Shown here in pieces: positions 42,582 through 51,633 of a DNA stretch of 64,000 nt (positions are counted from its first letter, which is position 1; each line of letters begins with the position of its first letter). The stretch is from Roseimicrobium sp. ORNL1. Lineage in GTDB: Bacteria > Verrucomicrobiota > Verrucomicrobiia > Verrucomicrobiales > Verrucomicrobiaceae. Position numbers and translations under genes: made by a program. The notes below the pieces were generated by a model. It ran no database searches. It saw nothing but the letters and a program-made list of their open reading frames with translations, and was not told where the DNA came from. The stretch lies in assembly GCF_011044495.1 (NCBI RefSeq), contig NZ_CP049143.1, positions 3,596,001 to 3,660,000 on the forward strand, in the 5' to 3' direction.

Positions 42582-42686
42582 GCCTAACGCTAAAGCTCAG
42601 CCAACCGCTGGGCGAGACAAAAGTATTCAACCTATTCCCCAAGACACCGCCGCGCCCAGCGGGTTGGCTGCAGCGCCTGGTTCGGC
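42582..42686. repeat. attC-like site (integron cassette recombination site)
   Basis: GCCTAAC (42582-42588, the RYYYAAC core) opens and GTTCGGC (42680-42686, GTTRRRY with one mismatch) closes a 105-bp element. Inside, AGCCAACCGCTGGGCG (42599-42614) pairs with CGCCCAGCGGGTTGGCT (42653-42669) over 16 bp, with one unpaired G at 42661, an extrahelical base as in attC stems. Loop and outer half fit the 57-141 nt range of known attC sites. The site lies 35 bp before the ATG of the acetyltransferase gene on the minus strand. Confidence 0.65.
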
Positions 42687-42943
42687 CTTGTCGGTGGATT
42701 AACACCACGGGCGGAATGGTAGGGAAGTAGAACAGGGGCACGAGCACCAAAGCGCCCACCCACCAGGCTTGCCGCCTTGTGGCTATGGCGGTTTCGTTTT
42801 CGGTCACCAGGATGAATCGTGGGCAAATGCACGCTCGAGCCACTCCATTATGCCAGTGTGATCGGGTTTGCCGATAGTTCGCTCGACGAAATGTTGGGCA
42901 GTTTCTGGCTGCATTTGAGACCGTGGCTACTAAGGTCGCTTTC
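42687..42943. other. Intergenic tail next to the attC-like site
   Basis: A minus-strand frame from a GTG at 42807 encodes a short hydrophobic segment (WWVGALVLVPLFYFPTIPPVV) and then runs through the attC-like stem, ending at 42550. This is typical of truncated cassette ORFs whose C-terminus is read from the attC. No confident gene is called. The region also holds the 5' end of the HXXEE gene's leader. Confidence 0.3.
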
Positions 42944-43705
42944 ATGACGGACCCTGAGCTGCCCAATTGGAACTGGTTCTATCTGAACTTCCCATGGATA
43001 GGCGGTGCTGCGGCCATCGTGCTGCTCATTTTGCTTTTCTGCACCAACCTCCTGCGCGCAGATCAGAGCAGGCCGCGATGGCTCGATTACACATGGTTGT
43101 CGTGGATGGGATTACTGGCTTACCTGCTGCACAACATTGAGGAATACGGCGCTGACATGTTCGGACGTTTGCACCAGTTCCCGAAAGACATAGTCAGGAT
43201 CATGGAGCTTCCATCCTATCCGGACTGCCCCATTCCGCCGCTGTACTTCGTGGCCGTGAACGTCACGATGTTTTGGATCGCGGCGCCTCTCGCCTCGATC
43301 CTGAGTCGGCGCCACCCGCTGGTCGGCCTTTCGGTCTACAGCATCATCATGGTCAACGCTGTCGTGCACATCGTACCATCCGTGGCAGGAGCGGGCTATG
43401 GGGCGGGCACGTTGACGGCGGCCGTGATTTTCATTCCTCTGTCGATCTGGATGATCCGGGCGTGCTTTGGTCCCGGGCGGATGAGCTATGCCACCTTGGC
43501 GTTGCTCGTGGCAGCAGGCATATTGGCGCATGCTGTCCTGATGGTACCGATGCTCCTGTTCCTAAAGGGAACAATCGGCAGCACACTGCTGGTACTGCTC
43601 CAAGTAATGAACCCATTTTTGCTCATGCTTACCCTCTGGCTCGGCGAAAGGTGGCGTGGCGGCAGCCTCGTCCATCAACTTCCCCATGCAGACGAAGGCG
43701 CTTGA
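42944..43705 (+). CDS. HXXEE-type integral membrane protein
   Basis: 253 residues from the ATG at 42944; an in-frame GTG at 42923 is less likely. The HNIEEYGADMFGR motif (about residue 64) is the H-x-x-E-E signature of this family. Seven or so TM helices are predicted, for example AAAIVLLILLFCTNLL, LYFVAVNVTMFWIAAPLASIL, YATLALLVAAGILAHAVLMVPMLLFL. Function unknown. A DUF4440-like gene follows 139 bp further on. Confidence 0.8.
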   Translation: MTDPELPNWNWFYLNFPWIGGAAAIVLLILLFCTNLLRADQSRPRWLDYTWLSWMGLLAYLLHNIEEYGADMFGRLHQFPKDIVRIMELPSYPDCPIPPLYFVAVNVTMFWIAAPLASILSRRHPLVGLSVYSIIMVNAVVHIVPSVAGAGYGAGTLTAAVIFIPLSIWMIRACFGPGRMSYATLALLVAAGILAHAVLMVPMLLFLKGTIGSTLLVLLQVMNPFLLMLTLWLGERWRGGSLVHQLPHADEGA

Positions 43706-43844
43706 CCATACCCTCATCTGACGCTTCACCAGGAGCCACCGTCAAACGCTGTCGCTTCGCGTGTCATCGTGGGACCACGTCGAAAGACAAAACCAGCGAC
43801 AAGCCGCGGGTAGCGTGGTAATCGCCGGGTAACTGCCTACGTCG

Positions 43845-44288
43845 ATGAAACACTTCCTGAAGCTCCTTGCGATCAGCCTCCTGCTGGCCCCGTTTACTTC
43901 CTCTCGTGGGGAGAATGAACTTAACAAAACCCCCGAGCTGGTTGCAGTCACCGCTGCGGACAATGCGCGCGTGGCTGCCTTCAAAAAGCCAACGGCAGAA
44001 AAGCTCGGCGAAATCTTCTCCGACGAGTTGCACTACGCACACTCGACCGGGGCGGTGGATACCAAAGCCTCGTTCATCCCGGTATTGACCTCCGGCAAGA
44101 CGCGCTACCTCGGCATCGACTACGAGAAGCGCGAGTTCACCTTCCCTGCGCCCGGCATTGCGCTGATGACCGGCCGTGCCCGTATCCAGGCTGAGACTGC
44201 GGAGTCACGCATGGACAGCGTGCTGAGCTTCCTCGCCGTCTGGCGGCTGGAGAATGGCCAGTGGAGATTCCTGGCGTGGCAGTCTTGA
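43845..44288 (+). CDS. Exported SnoaL/DUF4440-like (NTF2-fold) protein
   Basis: 147 residues with a signal peptide (MKHFLKLLAISLLLAPFTSSRG). AADNARVAAFKKPTAEKLGEIFSDELHYAHSTGAVDTKASFI is the typical DUF4440 start (ADxxRxxA...). The ending, VLSFLAVWRLENGQWRFLAWQS, matches the final strands of the NTF2 fold. Probably a small-molecule-binding or enzyme-like protein in the periplasm. It is followed by 343 bp without a gene. Confidence 0.8.
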   Translation: MKHFLKLLAISLLLAPFTSSRGENELNKTPELVAVTAADNARVAAFKKPTAEKLGEIFSDELHYAHSTGAVDTKASFIPVLTSGKTRYLGIDYEKREFTFPAPGIALMTGRARIQAETAESRMDSVLSFLAVWRLENGQWRFLAWQS

Positions 44289-44631
44289 AAACTGCCGCCT
44301 CCAGCCAAGCCCTGAGCGGCACGGCACCCACGCAGCGGGCCGCCCGTCGTTTAGGTGGAAAGGGGAGGGGACATGTCTTTTTGTGCCCTCTTGCCGTACG
44401 AATGAGCGGCGGGTCAGGGCAGGCTTGCCATACAGGGTGTTGCCGCTGTTTCCTCGTATTTCCGGGCTTCGCACGGCGGCCGGGATGGTGAATTTGCCTG
44501 ATGGGGGCTTGTGAAATCCTTCACAAACCCCGTTGCCTCGCGTGACAAACTCGCTACACTCGCCGCCTCTTTTTCCGCGCACTGTATTATTTGGCCATCT
44601 TTCGCGTTTAGCCTCCTCCTCACTCCCACAC
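44289..44631. other. 343-bp gap before the pyrophosphatase gene with a hairpin
   Basis: No gene is visible. The strongest structure is GGGGCTTGTGAA-ATCC-TTCACAAACCCC (44504-44531), a 12-bp arm pair with one C-A mismatch and a 4-nt loop, 100 bp before the hppA start. There is no T tract, so it may be a regulatory hairpin or protein site in the leader of hppA. Confidence 0.4.
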
Positions 44632-46704
44632 ATGTCTGACTTCCTCCTCAAACAGGGCATTTACATCTCCATTATCCTGAGTGCCGTAGGCTTGGGCTAC
44701 GCACTCTTGCTGATCAAGCAAATCATGGCCTCTTCCGCAGGGAATGACGCCATGAAGCGGGTGGCTGCGGCCATTCAAGAGGGGGCGAAGGCCTATCTCC
44801 GCCGCCAGGTGACCAGCGTGAGCATCATTGCGGTCATCATCACCATCCTGCTCTTCATCTGGAAGAAGGAGGCTCCGGTTCCGGTCGGTTTCATCATTGG
44901 CGCCGTGTGCTCCATGATTGCCGGGTTCATTGGGATGCGTGTGGCAGTGGTGGCCAATGTGCGCACCACTCAGGCAGCAACCGTGGGTCATATTCAGGCG
45001 TTGCGTGTGGCTTTCAATGGCGGTGCGGTGACCGGTCTGCTCGTCGTGGGTCTGGCCCTGCTTTCCGTGGCCTTGTTCTACATTGTCATGTCGGCGGGTG
45101 GTCATCAGGCACACGCGATTGACTCCCTGGTGGGTCTCGCACTGGGCGCCTCTCTTGTTTCCGTGTTCGCCCGTCTCGGCGGTGGTATCTACACCAAGGC
45201 GGCGGACGTGGGTGCCGACCTCGTGGGCAAGAACGAAAACGCCCTCGACGAAGACGATCCCCGCAACCCAGCGACCATCGCTGACAACGTGGGCGACAAC
45301 GTGGGTGACTGCGCCGGCATGGCAGCGGACGTGTTCGAGACGTATGCCGTGACCCTCATCGGCGCGCTGCTCATTGCCTCTCTTTCGAAGTTCGGCGACG
45401 CCACGCAGGCGGCCCTCATGTATCCGTTCCTGATTGGTGGCATCAGCATCGTGGGTGCGGTCCTCGGGATTCTCTGGGTGAACATCCGCAAGGGTGGCGC
45501 CACCGCGCTGCTCCTGCAGGGCGTGGGCATCTCCGCCCTCGTAACGGCGGCTCTGGCCTATCCGGTGACGCAGGCTTTGTTTGGCCAGGCCAAGGGGCTG
45601 CCTTTCACGGCGAATGCGCTCTATGGCACGGCCCTCATCGGCCTCGTGCTCACCTGGCTGGTGGTGCTCATCACGAACTACTACACGTCCACCGAGTACG
45701 GTCCCGTGCGGAAAATTGCCAAGGCCTCCGAGACTGGCCACGCCACGAACATCATCGCGGGCATCTCCATTGGTAACTACGCCACGGCGCTTCCCGTGTT
45801 CCTCATCTGCGCCTCCATCGCTGGCGGTTACATTCTCGCAGGCCTGTACGGCATCGCCATCGCCGTGATGAGCATGCTCTCCATGGCCGGCATCATCGTG
45901 TCGCTCGACGCCTTCGGCCCTATCACCGACAACGCGGGTGGCATCGCCGTGATGAGCGAACTGCCGAAGGACGTGCGCAAGATTACAGACGACCTCGATG
46001 CGGTGGGCAACACCATGAAGGCCGTGACCAAGGGTTACGCCATCGCCTCCGCCGGTGTGGCGGCGCTGGTGCTCTTCGGTTCCTTCTACCTCGAACTTGA
46101 GAAACACCTCGGGCACGTCGTTGAGTTCTCGCTCAAGGACCCCAGCGTGATTATCGGTCTCTTCATCGGTGGCCTGCTGCCCTTCCTTTTCACCGCCATG
46201 AGCATGAATGCCGTGGGTAATGCCGCTGGCGCTGTGGTGAAGGAAGTACGCCGCCAGATCGCCGCCAAGCCAGGCATCCTCACTGGCAAGGACACCCCTG
46301 AGTACGCCACCTGCGTGGACATCGTGACCAAGGCTGCGCTTCGTGAAATGATTCTGCCGGCCCTGCTGCCCATCATTGGCGTGCTTGGCGTGGGATGGGG
46401 CGTGCAGCTCCTGAAGTCCAGCCATTTCCTTGGCCACACCGCTCTGGGTGGCATGCTCATGGGCACGATTGTGACCGGCCTCTTCCTCGGCCTCAGCATG
46501 ACCAGCGCCGGTGGCGCCTGGGACAATGCCAAAAAGTACATCGAAGAAGGCAACCACGGCGGCAAGGGCAGCGACGCCCACAAGGCAGCCGTAACCGGCG
46601 ACACCGTGGGCGACCCCTACAAGGACACCAGCGGCCCGGCCATCAACCCGATGATCAAGGTCGTGAACATCGTGGCCATCCTCGTGATTCCGCTGCTGTT
46701 CTAG
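44632..46704 (+). CDS. hppA: Membrane-bound proton-translocating pyrophosphatase (HppA)
   Basis: 690 residues with about 16 TM helices. HPPase motifs are complete: [48 protein letters not shown], the acidic cluster that binds pyrophosphate and Mg2+, and [20 protein letters not shown]. The position known to decide potassium dependence reads [13 protein letters not shown], with Lys as in K+-independent proton pumps. The enzyme uses pyrophosphate to pump protons across the membrane. The ATG at 44632 is chosen because the earlier open frame has no membrane protein character. A strong terminator follows. Confidence 0.95.
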   Translation: MSDFLLKQGIYISIILSAVGLGYALLLIKQIMASSAGNDAMKRVAAAIQEGAKAYLRRQVTSVSIIAVIITILLFIWKKEAPVPVGFIIGAVCSMIAGFIGMRVAVVANVRTTQAATVGHIQALRVAFNGGAVTGLLVVGLALLSVALFYIVMSAGGHQAHAIDSLVGLALGASLVSVFARLGGGIYTKAADVGADLVGKNENALDEDDPRNPATIADNVGDNVGDCAGMAADVFETYAVTLIGALLIASLSKFGDATQAALMYPFLIGGISIVGAVLGILWVNIRKGGATALLLQGVGISALVTAALAYPVTQALFGQAKGLPFTANALYGTALIGLVLTWLVVLITNYYTSTEYGPVRKIAKASETGHATNIIAGISIGNYATALPVFLICASIAGGYILAGLYGIAIAVMSMLSMAGIIVSLDAFGPITDNAGGIAVMSELPKDVRKITDDLDAVGNTMKAVTKGYAIASAGVAALVLFGSFYLELEKHLGHVVEFSLKDPSVIIGLFIGGLLPFLFTAMSMNAVGNAAGAVVKEVRRQIAAKPGILTGKDTPEYATCVDIVTKAALREMILPALLPIIGVLGVGWGVQLLKSSHFLGHTALGGMLMGTIVTGLFLGLSMTSAGGAWDNAKKYIEEGNHGGKGSDAHKAAVTGDTVGDPYKDTSGPAINPMIKVVNIVAILVIPLLF

Positions 46705-46735
46705 GACAGCGCGCGAGTAAACACCTCGAATGATT

Positions 46736-46768
46736 CAAAAAGCCCGCCCGTCAAACGGCGGGCTTTTT
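46736..46768 (+). terminator. Rho-independent terminator after hppA
   Basis: AAAAAGCCCGCC (46737-46748) and GGCGGGCTTTTT (46757-46768) form a long stem with a CGTCAAAC loop and a T tract, 33 bp after the hppA stop. The A and T tracts make it function in both directions. Confidence 0.9.
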
Positions 46769-46827
46769 CCTTTTGGTCGACTATTTCATCTTCTGCCCGC
46801 TGAAGCGAGTTATACTCCAAGACATCC

Positions 46828-47094
46828 ATGGCCGTAAGTGTCGACACCATTGCATTTGCTGTGTTCCTCGTGGGATTTGTCCTGGGGCTGATACACATGT
46901 TGGCCTTTTGTGGGATTTTCCTCAACCGCTTGGTGAACGGCGAAACAATGCCTGTTAACCTGAAAGAGATTCGCCAGATTGAGCCGCCATGGCTGCGTCG
47001 GCTCCAGCGCATCGGGCTGGCGTTCATGGGAATTGGCACCATGTTCATTCTTGGGTGCGCTCTATGGAGTTTCTATGGACCCAATCGCGTGTGA
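46828..47094 (+). CDS. Small membrane protein with two TM segments
   Basis: 88 residues: IAFAVFLVGFVLGLIHMLAFCGIFL (residues 8-32), a short charged middle (VNGETMPVNLKEIRQIEPPWLRRLQRI) and AFMGIGTMFILGCALWSF (65-82). No family recognised. The ATG is 59 bp after the hppA terminator, and the VOC gene follows after 12 bp, so the two may share a transcript. Confidence 0.6.
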   Translation: MAVSVDTIAFAVFLVGFVLGLIHMLAFCGIFLNRLVNGETMPVNLKEIRQIEPPWLRRLQRIGLAFMGIGTMFILGCALWSFYGPNRV

Positions 47095-47106
47095 CACACT
47101 CCTGGC

Positions 47107-47487
47107 ATGACACGACGCCTCGATCACATCGACCTGCGAGTGCGCCATCTGGAAGAGGTGCGTGCCTTCTACGAAACCCTCCTGCCAGCACTTGGCTTCG
47201 TCCATGATGCGAAAATCGAAGGCTGGATTCAGTACGATGCGATGGGGGAGGACGGGGACTTGCGCGACTTCTTTGGGGTTACTGAGTCCCCAGCACACAT
47301 TGCGAATGAGAACCGCATCGCCTTCTGGGCAGACACGGATGCCGAGGTGGATCGGCTCGCTGGGATCGTGGTGAATGCCGGAGCAAAGAACGTGGAAGGC
47401 CCGGGCTTCGAGGCGCCGGGCTACTACGCCGTGTTCTTTGAAGACGCTTCAGGAAACCGTTTCGAAATCTGCCACCGGACAAACTAA
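47107..47487 (+). CDS. VOC-family (glyoxalase/dioxygenase fold) protein
   Basis: 126 residues. RRLDHIDLRVRHLEEVRAFYETLLPALGF opens the first VOC module, with His in DHIDL. The C-terminal YYAVFFEDASGNRFEICHRTN is the metal-site strand with Glu. The middle has typical RIAFWADTDAEVDRLAGIVVNAGA. Substrate unknown. The stop is 4 bp inside the convergent SRPBCC gene end. Confidence 0.85.
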   Translation: MTRRLDHIDLRVRHLEEVRAFYETLLPALGFVHDAKIEGWIQYDAMGEDGDLRDFFGVTESPAHIANENRIAFWADTDAEVDRLAGIVVNAGAKNVEGPGFEAPGYYAVFFEDASGNRFEICHRTN

Positions 47488-48041
47488 CCCCGGGAGTCCT
47501 CAGCATGCGCCTTCCAGAAGGTCGGCTGCGGCGGTGCCGGAATGGCTGCGCGGGCCGCTTCATCGAGCGCCCTGCGGCGCAATAGCTCCAGTTTCAGGCT
47601 TTCCTCACCCTTCCGCATGGCCCAGCGGTGATTGGCGGAGAAGACGGGTTTGCAGAGCCACGAGAGCGAGCGCAGGATCGGTTTGTCCGCACGGATGCGC
47701 CAGTCGAAGAGGATTTCCACCTCGTTGTCATCCTTCTGGGCGAACTGCCACTCGCCGGTCCCGGTGAGATCGCCTGCGGCCGCGAGGCTGAAGCTGTCTG
47801 GCCGGTTCACTTCCGTGATGGTGGAGCGCCAGCGAAGCGTGTAGGGCAGCCATCCCTTCGTAAAAAAGTCCATGGACGCACCGACACCATCCGGTCCGCC
47901 CTGATTTACAACGTTCGTCTCCAGATACACCGAAGGCCACCAGCGGGGGAGTGATGTACCATCGTATAAGACATCATACACTTCGGGACAGGTGCCCGGG
48001 ACCGTCCAGTGGGTCAGGAAAGAATATTCGGTGGCTGGCAT
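47484..48041 (-). CDS. SRPBCC-family (polyketide cyclase/START-like) protein
   Basis: 185 residues. EYSFLTHWTVPGTCPEVYDVLYDGTSLPRWWPSVYLET is the first beta-helix segment of the helix-grip fold. The rest, with GASMDFFTKGWLPYTLRWRSTITEVNRPDSFSLAAAGDLTGTGEWQF and EILFDWRIRADKPILRSLS, supports it. It probably binds a hydrophobic ligand; no catalytic residues could be assigned. Its stop overlaps the VOC gene's stop by 4 bp on the opposite strand. Confidence 0.8.
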   Translation of the reverse strand: MPATEYSFLTHWTVPGTCPEVYDVLYDGTSLPRWWPSVYLETNVVNQGGPDGVGASMDFFTKGWLPYTLRWRSTITEVNRPDSFSLAAAGDLTGTGEWQFAQKDDNEVEILFDWRIRADKPILRSLSWLCKPVFSANHRWAMRKGEESLKLELLRRRALDEAARAAIPAPPQPTFWKAHAEDSRG

Positions 48042-48072
48042 GACTTGCAGAATGCGAGCCGGAACGGTTCCG

Positions 48073-48825
48073 CTAGTTCCAACTCATGGTCTCAAGGATC
48101 TTCCCGCGCCACAAAGCGTACGCGCCCTCCGTGAGATGCAAGCCATCATTCGTGAACTCTTTGTTCAATCTTCCCTCACTATCCGCCATGAGGGTATGAA
48201 GGTCGATATAGGTGCACTTGTACTCAGCCGCGAGCCGCTTGAGCCGGGCATTGAATTCCCGCACGGGCGCGTTCTGCTTGTCGTACGCGTCCCGCGTCGG
48301 CAGGACGGATTGCACATGAACGCGAAGTTCGGGAGAGTGTTCGCGAAGCCGCTGGAGCAGAGTGCGATAGCCTGCCTCCATGGAGTCGACTGTCTTCCCG
48401 GAATTCAGGTCGTTGATGCCAATGAGGATGAAAACATCCGTGGCGCCACATTCGAAGACGGAGTTGTCGAGCCGCTGCAGCACGCCTCGAGGATCGTCCG
48501 GAGGCATGTTGTTCCCGATGACGTCCGCGCCGATACCGCGGTTCAGCACGCGGCGTCCGGGGAAGTGTTTGGTGACATCGAACCCCTCCGTGATGCTGTC
48601 ACCCAGCAGGACCACATTCTGAAAGACGAGGTTCTGTTCCTTGAAGGCGCGCACCCGGTTCTGCCAGTGCATCTTGAAAATGGCACCCCAGTCTGGCGGC
48701 GGAGCCTTCGCCTTTTCGTCGGCAGGTTGTTTCTCCTCCTTCTTTTCCTCCGCGGAGATGGCCCCCACGGAAGCCGTCAACAGGACACCTGCGAGGAAGA
48801 TGCGACGGATCAGATGGTATATCAT
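48073..48825 (-). CDS. Exported GDSL/SGNH-type esterase
   Basis: 250 residues with a signal peptide (residues 1-25, ending GAISAEE). VLLGDSITEGFD holds the catalytic Ser (GDSI), VFILIGINDLN is block III, with Asn, and NDGLHLTEGAYALW carries the catalytic Asp-x-x-His. The Arg/Lys-rich linker EEKKEEKQPADEKAKAPPP follows the signal. Substrates are probably acyl esters on polysaccharides. It ends an operon whose first gene is the fatty acid hydroxylase-like gene, 6 bp upstream. Confidence 0.9.
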   Translation of the reverse strand: MIYHLIRRIFLAGVLLTASVGAISAEEKKEEKQPADEKAKAPPPDWGAIFKMHWQNRVRAFKEQNLVFQNVVLLGDSITEGFDVTKHFPGRRVLNRGIGADVIGNNMPPDDPRGVLQRLDNSVFECGATDVFILIGINDLNSGKTVDSMEAGYRTLLQRLREHSPELRVHVQSVLPTRDAYDKQNAPVREFNARLKRLAAEYKCTYIDLHTLMADSEGRLNKEFTNDGLHLTEGAYALWRGKILETMSWN

Positions 48826-48831
48826 AAAATA

Positions 48832-49704
48832 TCAGGAGGGAACTCGGGAACCCTCATCGGCGCCCTCTCGCTGCCCAGCAGTCTCGTCCGTGGACGAAGC
48901 GGGCTTGGGTGTGCCCTTCGGTGAGGTCACCTGGCGGAAACGTTCTTCGTAGTTTGCATGGTTCGTGCCCATGAGCCGGTCCCAGAAGTTGAAGTAGAGT
49001 CCGTAGTTCCCACGCATGGACTCGTGATGCATCACGTGGTTGGTGGGCGTGTTCATCAGGTACTTCAGCGGGGTATTCATCAGCCAGCGCGGATGCACTT
49101 CATAGCCGCTGTGGCCCACGATGTTGTAGGCGATCTGCCAGAGCATGAAGATGCCGAAGGCATAGAGGTGCATGGGCATGACCGTGACCACGATGGGAAA
49201 GATGGCGGCCTGCACGGCAGCCTCCAACGGGGAGAACGCATACGCCGCCCAGGGCGTGGGATTGTGCGAGAGATGGTGCACCCGGTGGAAGACCTTGAAG
49301 AGCTTCCGATGGTGCATGAGCCGGTGCGTCCAGTAGAACCAGGCATCGTGAATGAAGATGGCAATCACAATGCTGAGCACGAACCAGAGCATGCTGTGGT
49401 CCGAGATCTTTCGGTAGATCTGCGTGTAGCCGTGCCGGGAGGCGATGATGGTCAGCGCCCCCACCATGGCAAAGACCACCATGGACATGGCGGAGTATCC
49501 GATTTCCCGCCAGACCTCGCGGCCTTTGGGGAACTTTGCGATGATCTTCCTGGCAAACCACTTCCGCTTGAAGATCACGTAGCACAGCAACCAGGCGATG
49601 CCTGCGAGCAGTGCGTAGCGAACCGTCAGCTCAATCGTACTTCCCGCAGTGAGCTCGAAGAAGTTCCATTTCTTGAAGGGTTTGGCGGCGAGCAACAGCG
49701 TCAT
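48832..49704 (-). CDS. Fatty acid hydroxylase/sterol desaturase-family membrane protein
   Basis: 290 residues from the ATG at 49704, with four TM segments. The iron-binding histidine boxes are present: HDAWFYWTHRLMHH, HRVHH and a late NHVMHH. These hold a di-iron site that hydroxylates or desaturates lipids. The C-terminal ~30 residues are Lys/Pro/Thr-rich. It leads the operon with the SGNH esterase gene (6 bp). The two may modify lipids or acyl groups together, an inference. Confidence 0.88.
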   Translation of the reverse strand: MTLLLAAKPFKKWNFFELTAGSTIELTVRYALLAGIAWLLCYVIFKRKWFARKIIAKFPKGREVWREIGYSAMSMVVFAMVGALTIIASRHGYTQIYRKISDHSMLWFVLSIVIAIFIHDAWFYWTHRLMHHRKLFKVFHRVHHLSHNPTPWAAYAFSPLEAAVQAAIFPIVVTVMPMHLYAFGIFMLWQIAYNIVGHSGYEVHPRWLMNTPLKYLMNTPTNHVMHHESMRGNYGLYFNFWDRLMGTNHANYEERFRQVTSPKGTPKPASSTDETAGQREGADEGSRVPS

Positions 49705-49812
49705 TTGGGGGAATGAGGGCAGAGGTTTCGGATCCCGGCTTTTACCCACGTGCGCCAGCCGCACGAAAGGTTCACTTCACGAAAGACGACGCGGAGCGCC
49801 CGCAGGTTTCCA

Positions 49813-49965
49813 TTATTTTCCGAGCAAGAGCAGGACACCGGCCACCAGGGCTACGATGGCCGTGATGAGTTGCATCTGCAGAAAGCCCACGCCCAGTCCA
49901 GCTAATCCCTGAAGGATGAGAAAGACGGCGAGGAGGAGTGTTCCGATGTTCTTCGTGAATTTCAT
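49813..49965 (-). CDS. Very small hydrophobic membrane protein (50 residues)
   Basis: From ATG at 49965 to TAA at 49813. KFTKNIGTLLLAVFLILQGLAGLG and GFLQMQLITAIVALVAGVLLLLG form two closely spaced membrane helices, giving a typical hairpin protein. Synonymous positions are GC-rich like neighbouring genes. It lies 108 bp upstream of the hydroxylase gene, on the same strand. Function unknown. Confidence 0.6.
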   Translation of the reverse strand: MKFTKNIGTLLLAVFLILQGLAGLGVGFLQMQLITAIVALVAGVLLLLGK

Positions 49966-50205
49966 AGTTCAATCGGTGGATGTTGCGGTTGCTGATGAAA
50001 GGGCGGCACCGAGGATCTGTGTTCCGCCATTTGTGGCGTGATTGTACAAAACCGGCCTGTGCCTGTCATTCTCTTTGGGAAAGGCATCCGTGAAATGCCA
50101 GTCCCCTGCGAAGTCGGAGCCTCTATTTCAGACCCATGCTTGCCTCGCGGTGTGGTCTACCCATCCGCAAATGCAAACGCAGGCGATTTCGAAGGAGAAA
50201 ACGAT

Positions 50206-51630
50206 GTGAATGCGGTTCTAGAAGACAGCCCTGTAGCCTTTTACGCGGATCCTGTGGTCAGGACACGGCTGATGGAGTTTCTGGGTGAAGACATCGCCGG
50301 GCAGACTTCCGCGGTGTATCTGACCAGCTCGGATGGTGTGCAGCTCGATTCCCGGATGTTCCGCCTGCCATCGGAGCTCGACTGGTTCCTCGAAAACAAT
50401 CTGGACATTGCCCGCTCGCTTGCGGATTCGGCAGCCATCCTCATGCATCTGGATGTGGAGTATGTGAGCTTTGAGCATCCGGCAGAGGCGTATGAGGATC
50501 CTGAGCGCGCCTTTGGTCTGCAGGAGCCGGTGGTGCGCTCCATTGAGGCGCAGCTGCTCCGCTGGGGCATCAAGCCGCTGCATCTCATCACCGGGCAGGG
50601 GCACCACTTTGTGTGGAAAATTGATCGCGAATCCGAACTCGCGAAGAAGATTGAAGCCCTGTCTCCCACGCCGGAACTTACCGAGCGCTGCATGGCCCGC
50701 GTGCCGGCCTTCCTGCAGGGCCGCATCACGCCGCAGATGCAGGAGATCTTCAGCGGGGTGGGGCTCATCATGGAGTACGTGGCCCATTGTGTGAAGGAGG
50801 AGGCGGGCGCGGCATGCAGCATTCCGATTGAGCTCACGGCTGTGCATGTGGATCATCGTGGCTCGCGCAGGCGTGAGATCATCTCCATCGACATCTCCGA
50901 GTACGGCGATCCGCTGCACACCCGCATGGTGCGACTGCCCTTTACGAACTACCGCAAGCCGAAGCTGATGGAACTCACCGGTCTGCTACCTTCTGGAGAG
51001 CCAGCCCAGACATTGCGTGCCATCCCGCTTCATGAAATGGATGTGCAGATGGCACTAAAGGTCCGTCGCAATGAGGCGGAAGTGCGTGATCTCGCGCGGC
51101 GTGCCTGTGTGCGCATCCCCGACCAGACTCTGGGTTCCACGAAGCTCTTCAACGAATACATGGCCTCGCGGCTGAGGCACTTCCACGAGTACTACTATTC
51201 CACCCGGCATGATCCCGTGGAGCGCTGGCCGGAAACGTATGACCACACGCCAATGGAGTCACTCCCACCGTGTGTGCGGCACATTGTGCAAAATCCCAAC
51301 GACCTGCTGCTGAAACCTGCTGGCATGCAACTGGTGGCCCGCACCTTCCTGGCACAGGGCTGGCATCCCCGGCATATCGCAGGCTATATCCGCTCCCGCT
51401 TTGAAAAGCCGGAGTTCGGATGGGGCGTGAACTGGAACGACTACGACACGGCCACCCGTGCCGACTTCTACGTGAGAAACTTCATCGGCCAGTATGAGAC
51501 CCGGCTGGACCGTCTGGAGGACTACAACTGCGCTTCCACCCAGGAGAAGGGCTTCTGCTGCGCACCGGATGATCCCGGCTGCTGCCTGCTCCTGCATTAC
51601 GAAGCACTCATCGAACGCCAACACCGCTGA
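50206..51630 (+). CDS. Hypothetical protein with primase-polymerase (AEP)-like features
   Basis: 474 residues from the GTG at 50206, chosen because GGAG lies 8 nt upstream; a longer open frame upstream (from 50038) lacks coding character. LMHLDVEYV (residues 80-88), with D-x-E, and LHLITGQGHHFVW (about 126-138) resemble the metal and His motifs of archaeo-eukaryotic primase-type enzymes. Later, ARTFLAQGWHPRHIAGYIRSRF resembles PriCT helices, and the end has a Cys cluster (YNC...GFCCAPDDPGCC) as for a zinc or Fe-S site. The next gene starts 3 bp later. The assignment is by motif only. Confidence 0.55.
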   Translation: MNAVLEDSPVAFYADPVVRTRLMEFLGEDIAGQTSAVYLTSSDGVQLDSRMFRLPSELDWFLENNLDIARSLADSAAILMHLDVEYVSFEHPAEAYEDPERAFGLQEPVVRSIEAQLLRWGIKPLHLITGQGHHFVWKIDRESELAKKIEALSPTPELTERCMARVPAFLQGRITPQMQEIFSGVGLIMEYVAHCVKEEAGAACSIPIELTAVHVDHRGSRRREIISIDISEYGDPLHTRMVRLPFTNYRKPKLMELTGLLPSGEPAQTLRAIPLHEMDVQMALKVRRNEAEVRDLARRACVRIPDQTLGSTKLFNEYMASRLRHFHEYYYSTRHDPVERWPETYDHTPMESLPPCVRHIVQNPNDLLLKPAGMQLVARTFLAQGWHPRHIAGYIRSRFEKPEFGWGVNWNDYDTATRADFYVRNFIGQYETRLDRLEDYNCASTQEKGFCCAPDDPGCCLLLHYEALIERQHR

Positions 51631-51633
51631 CCG

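Noticed and set aside
44620-46581. A 653-codon open frame on the minus strand opposite hppA
   Set aside because: It is a His/Glu/Arg/Gly-rich shadow of the membrane-protein codons on the plus strand. The plus-strand reading has full HPPase motifs.
49772-49972. A 66-codon minus-strand frame near 49.8-50.0 kb
   Set aside because: The frame is polar and patternless, while another frame in the same stretch encodes a clear two-helix membrane protein (49813-49965).
50038-50205. A longer start for the primase-like protein at 50038 or 50095
   Set aside because: The extra 56 residues have no fold-like pattern, and a strong GGAG lies 8 nt before the GTG at 50206.
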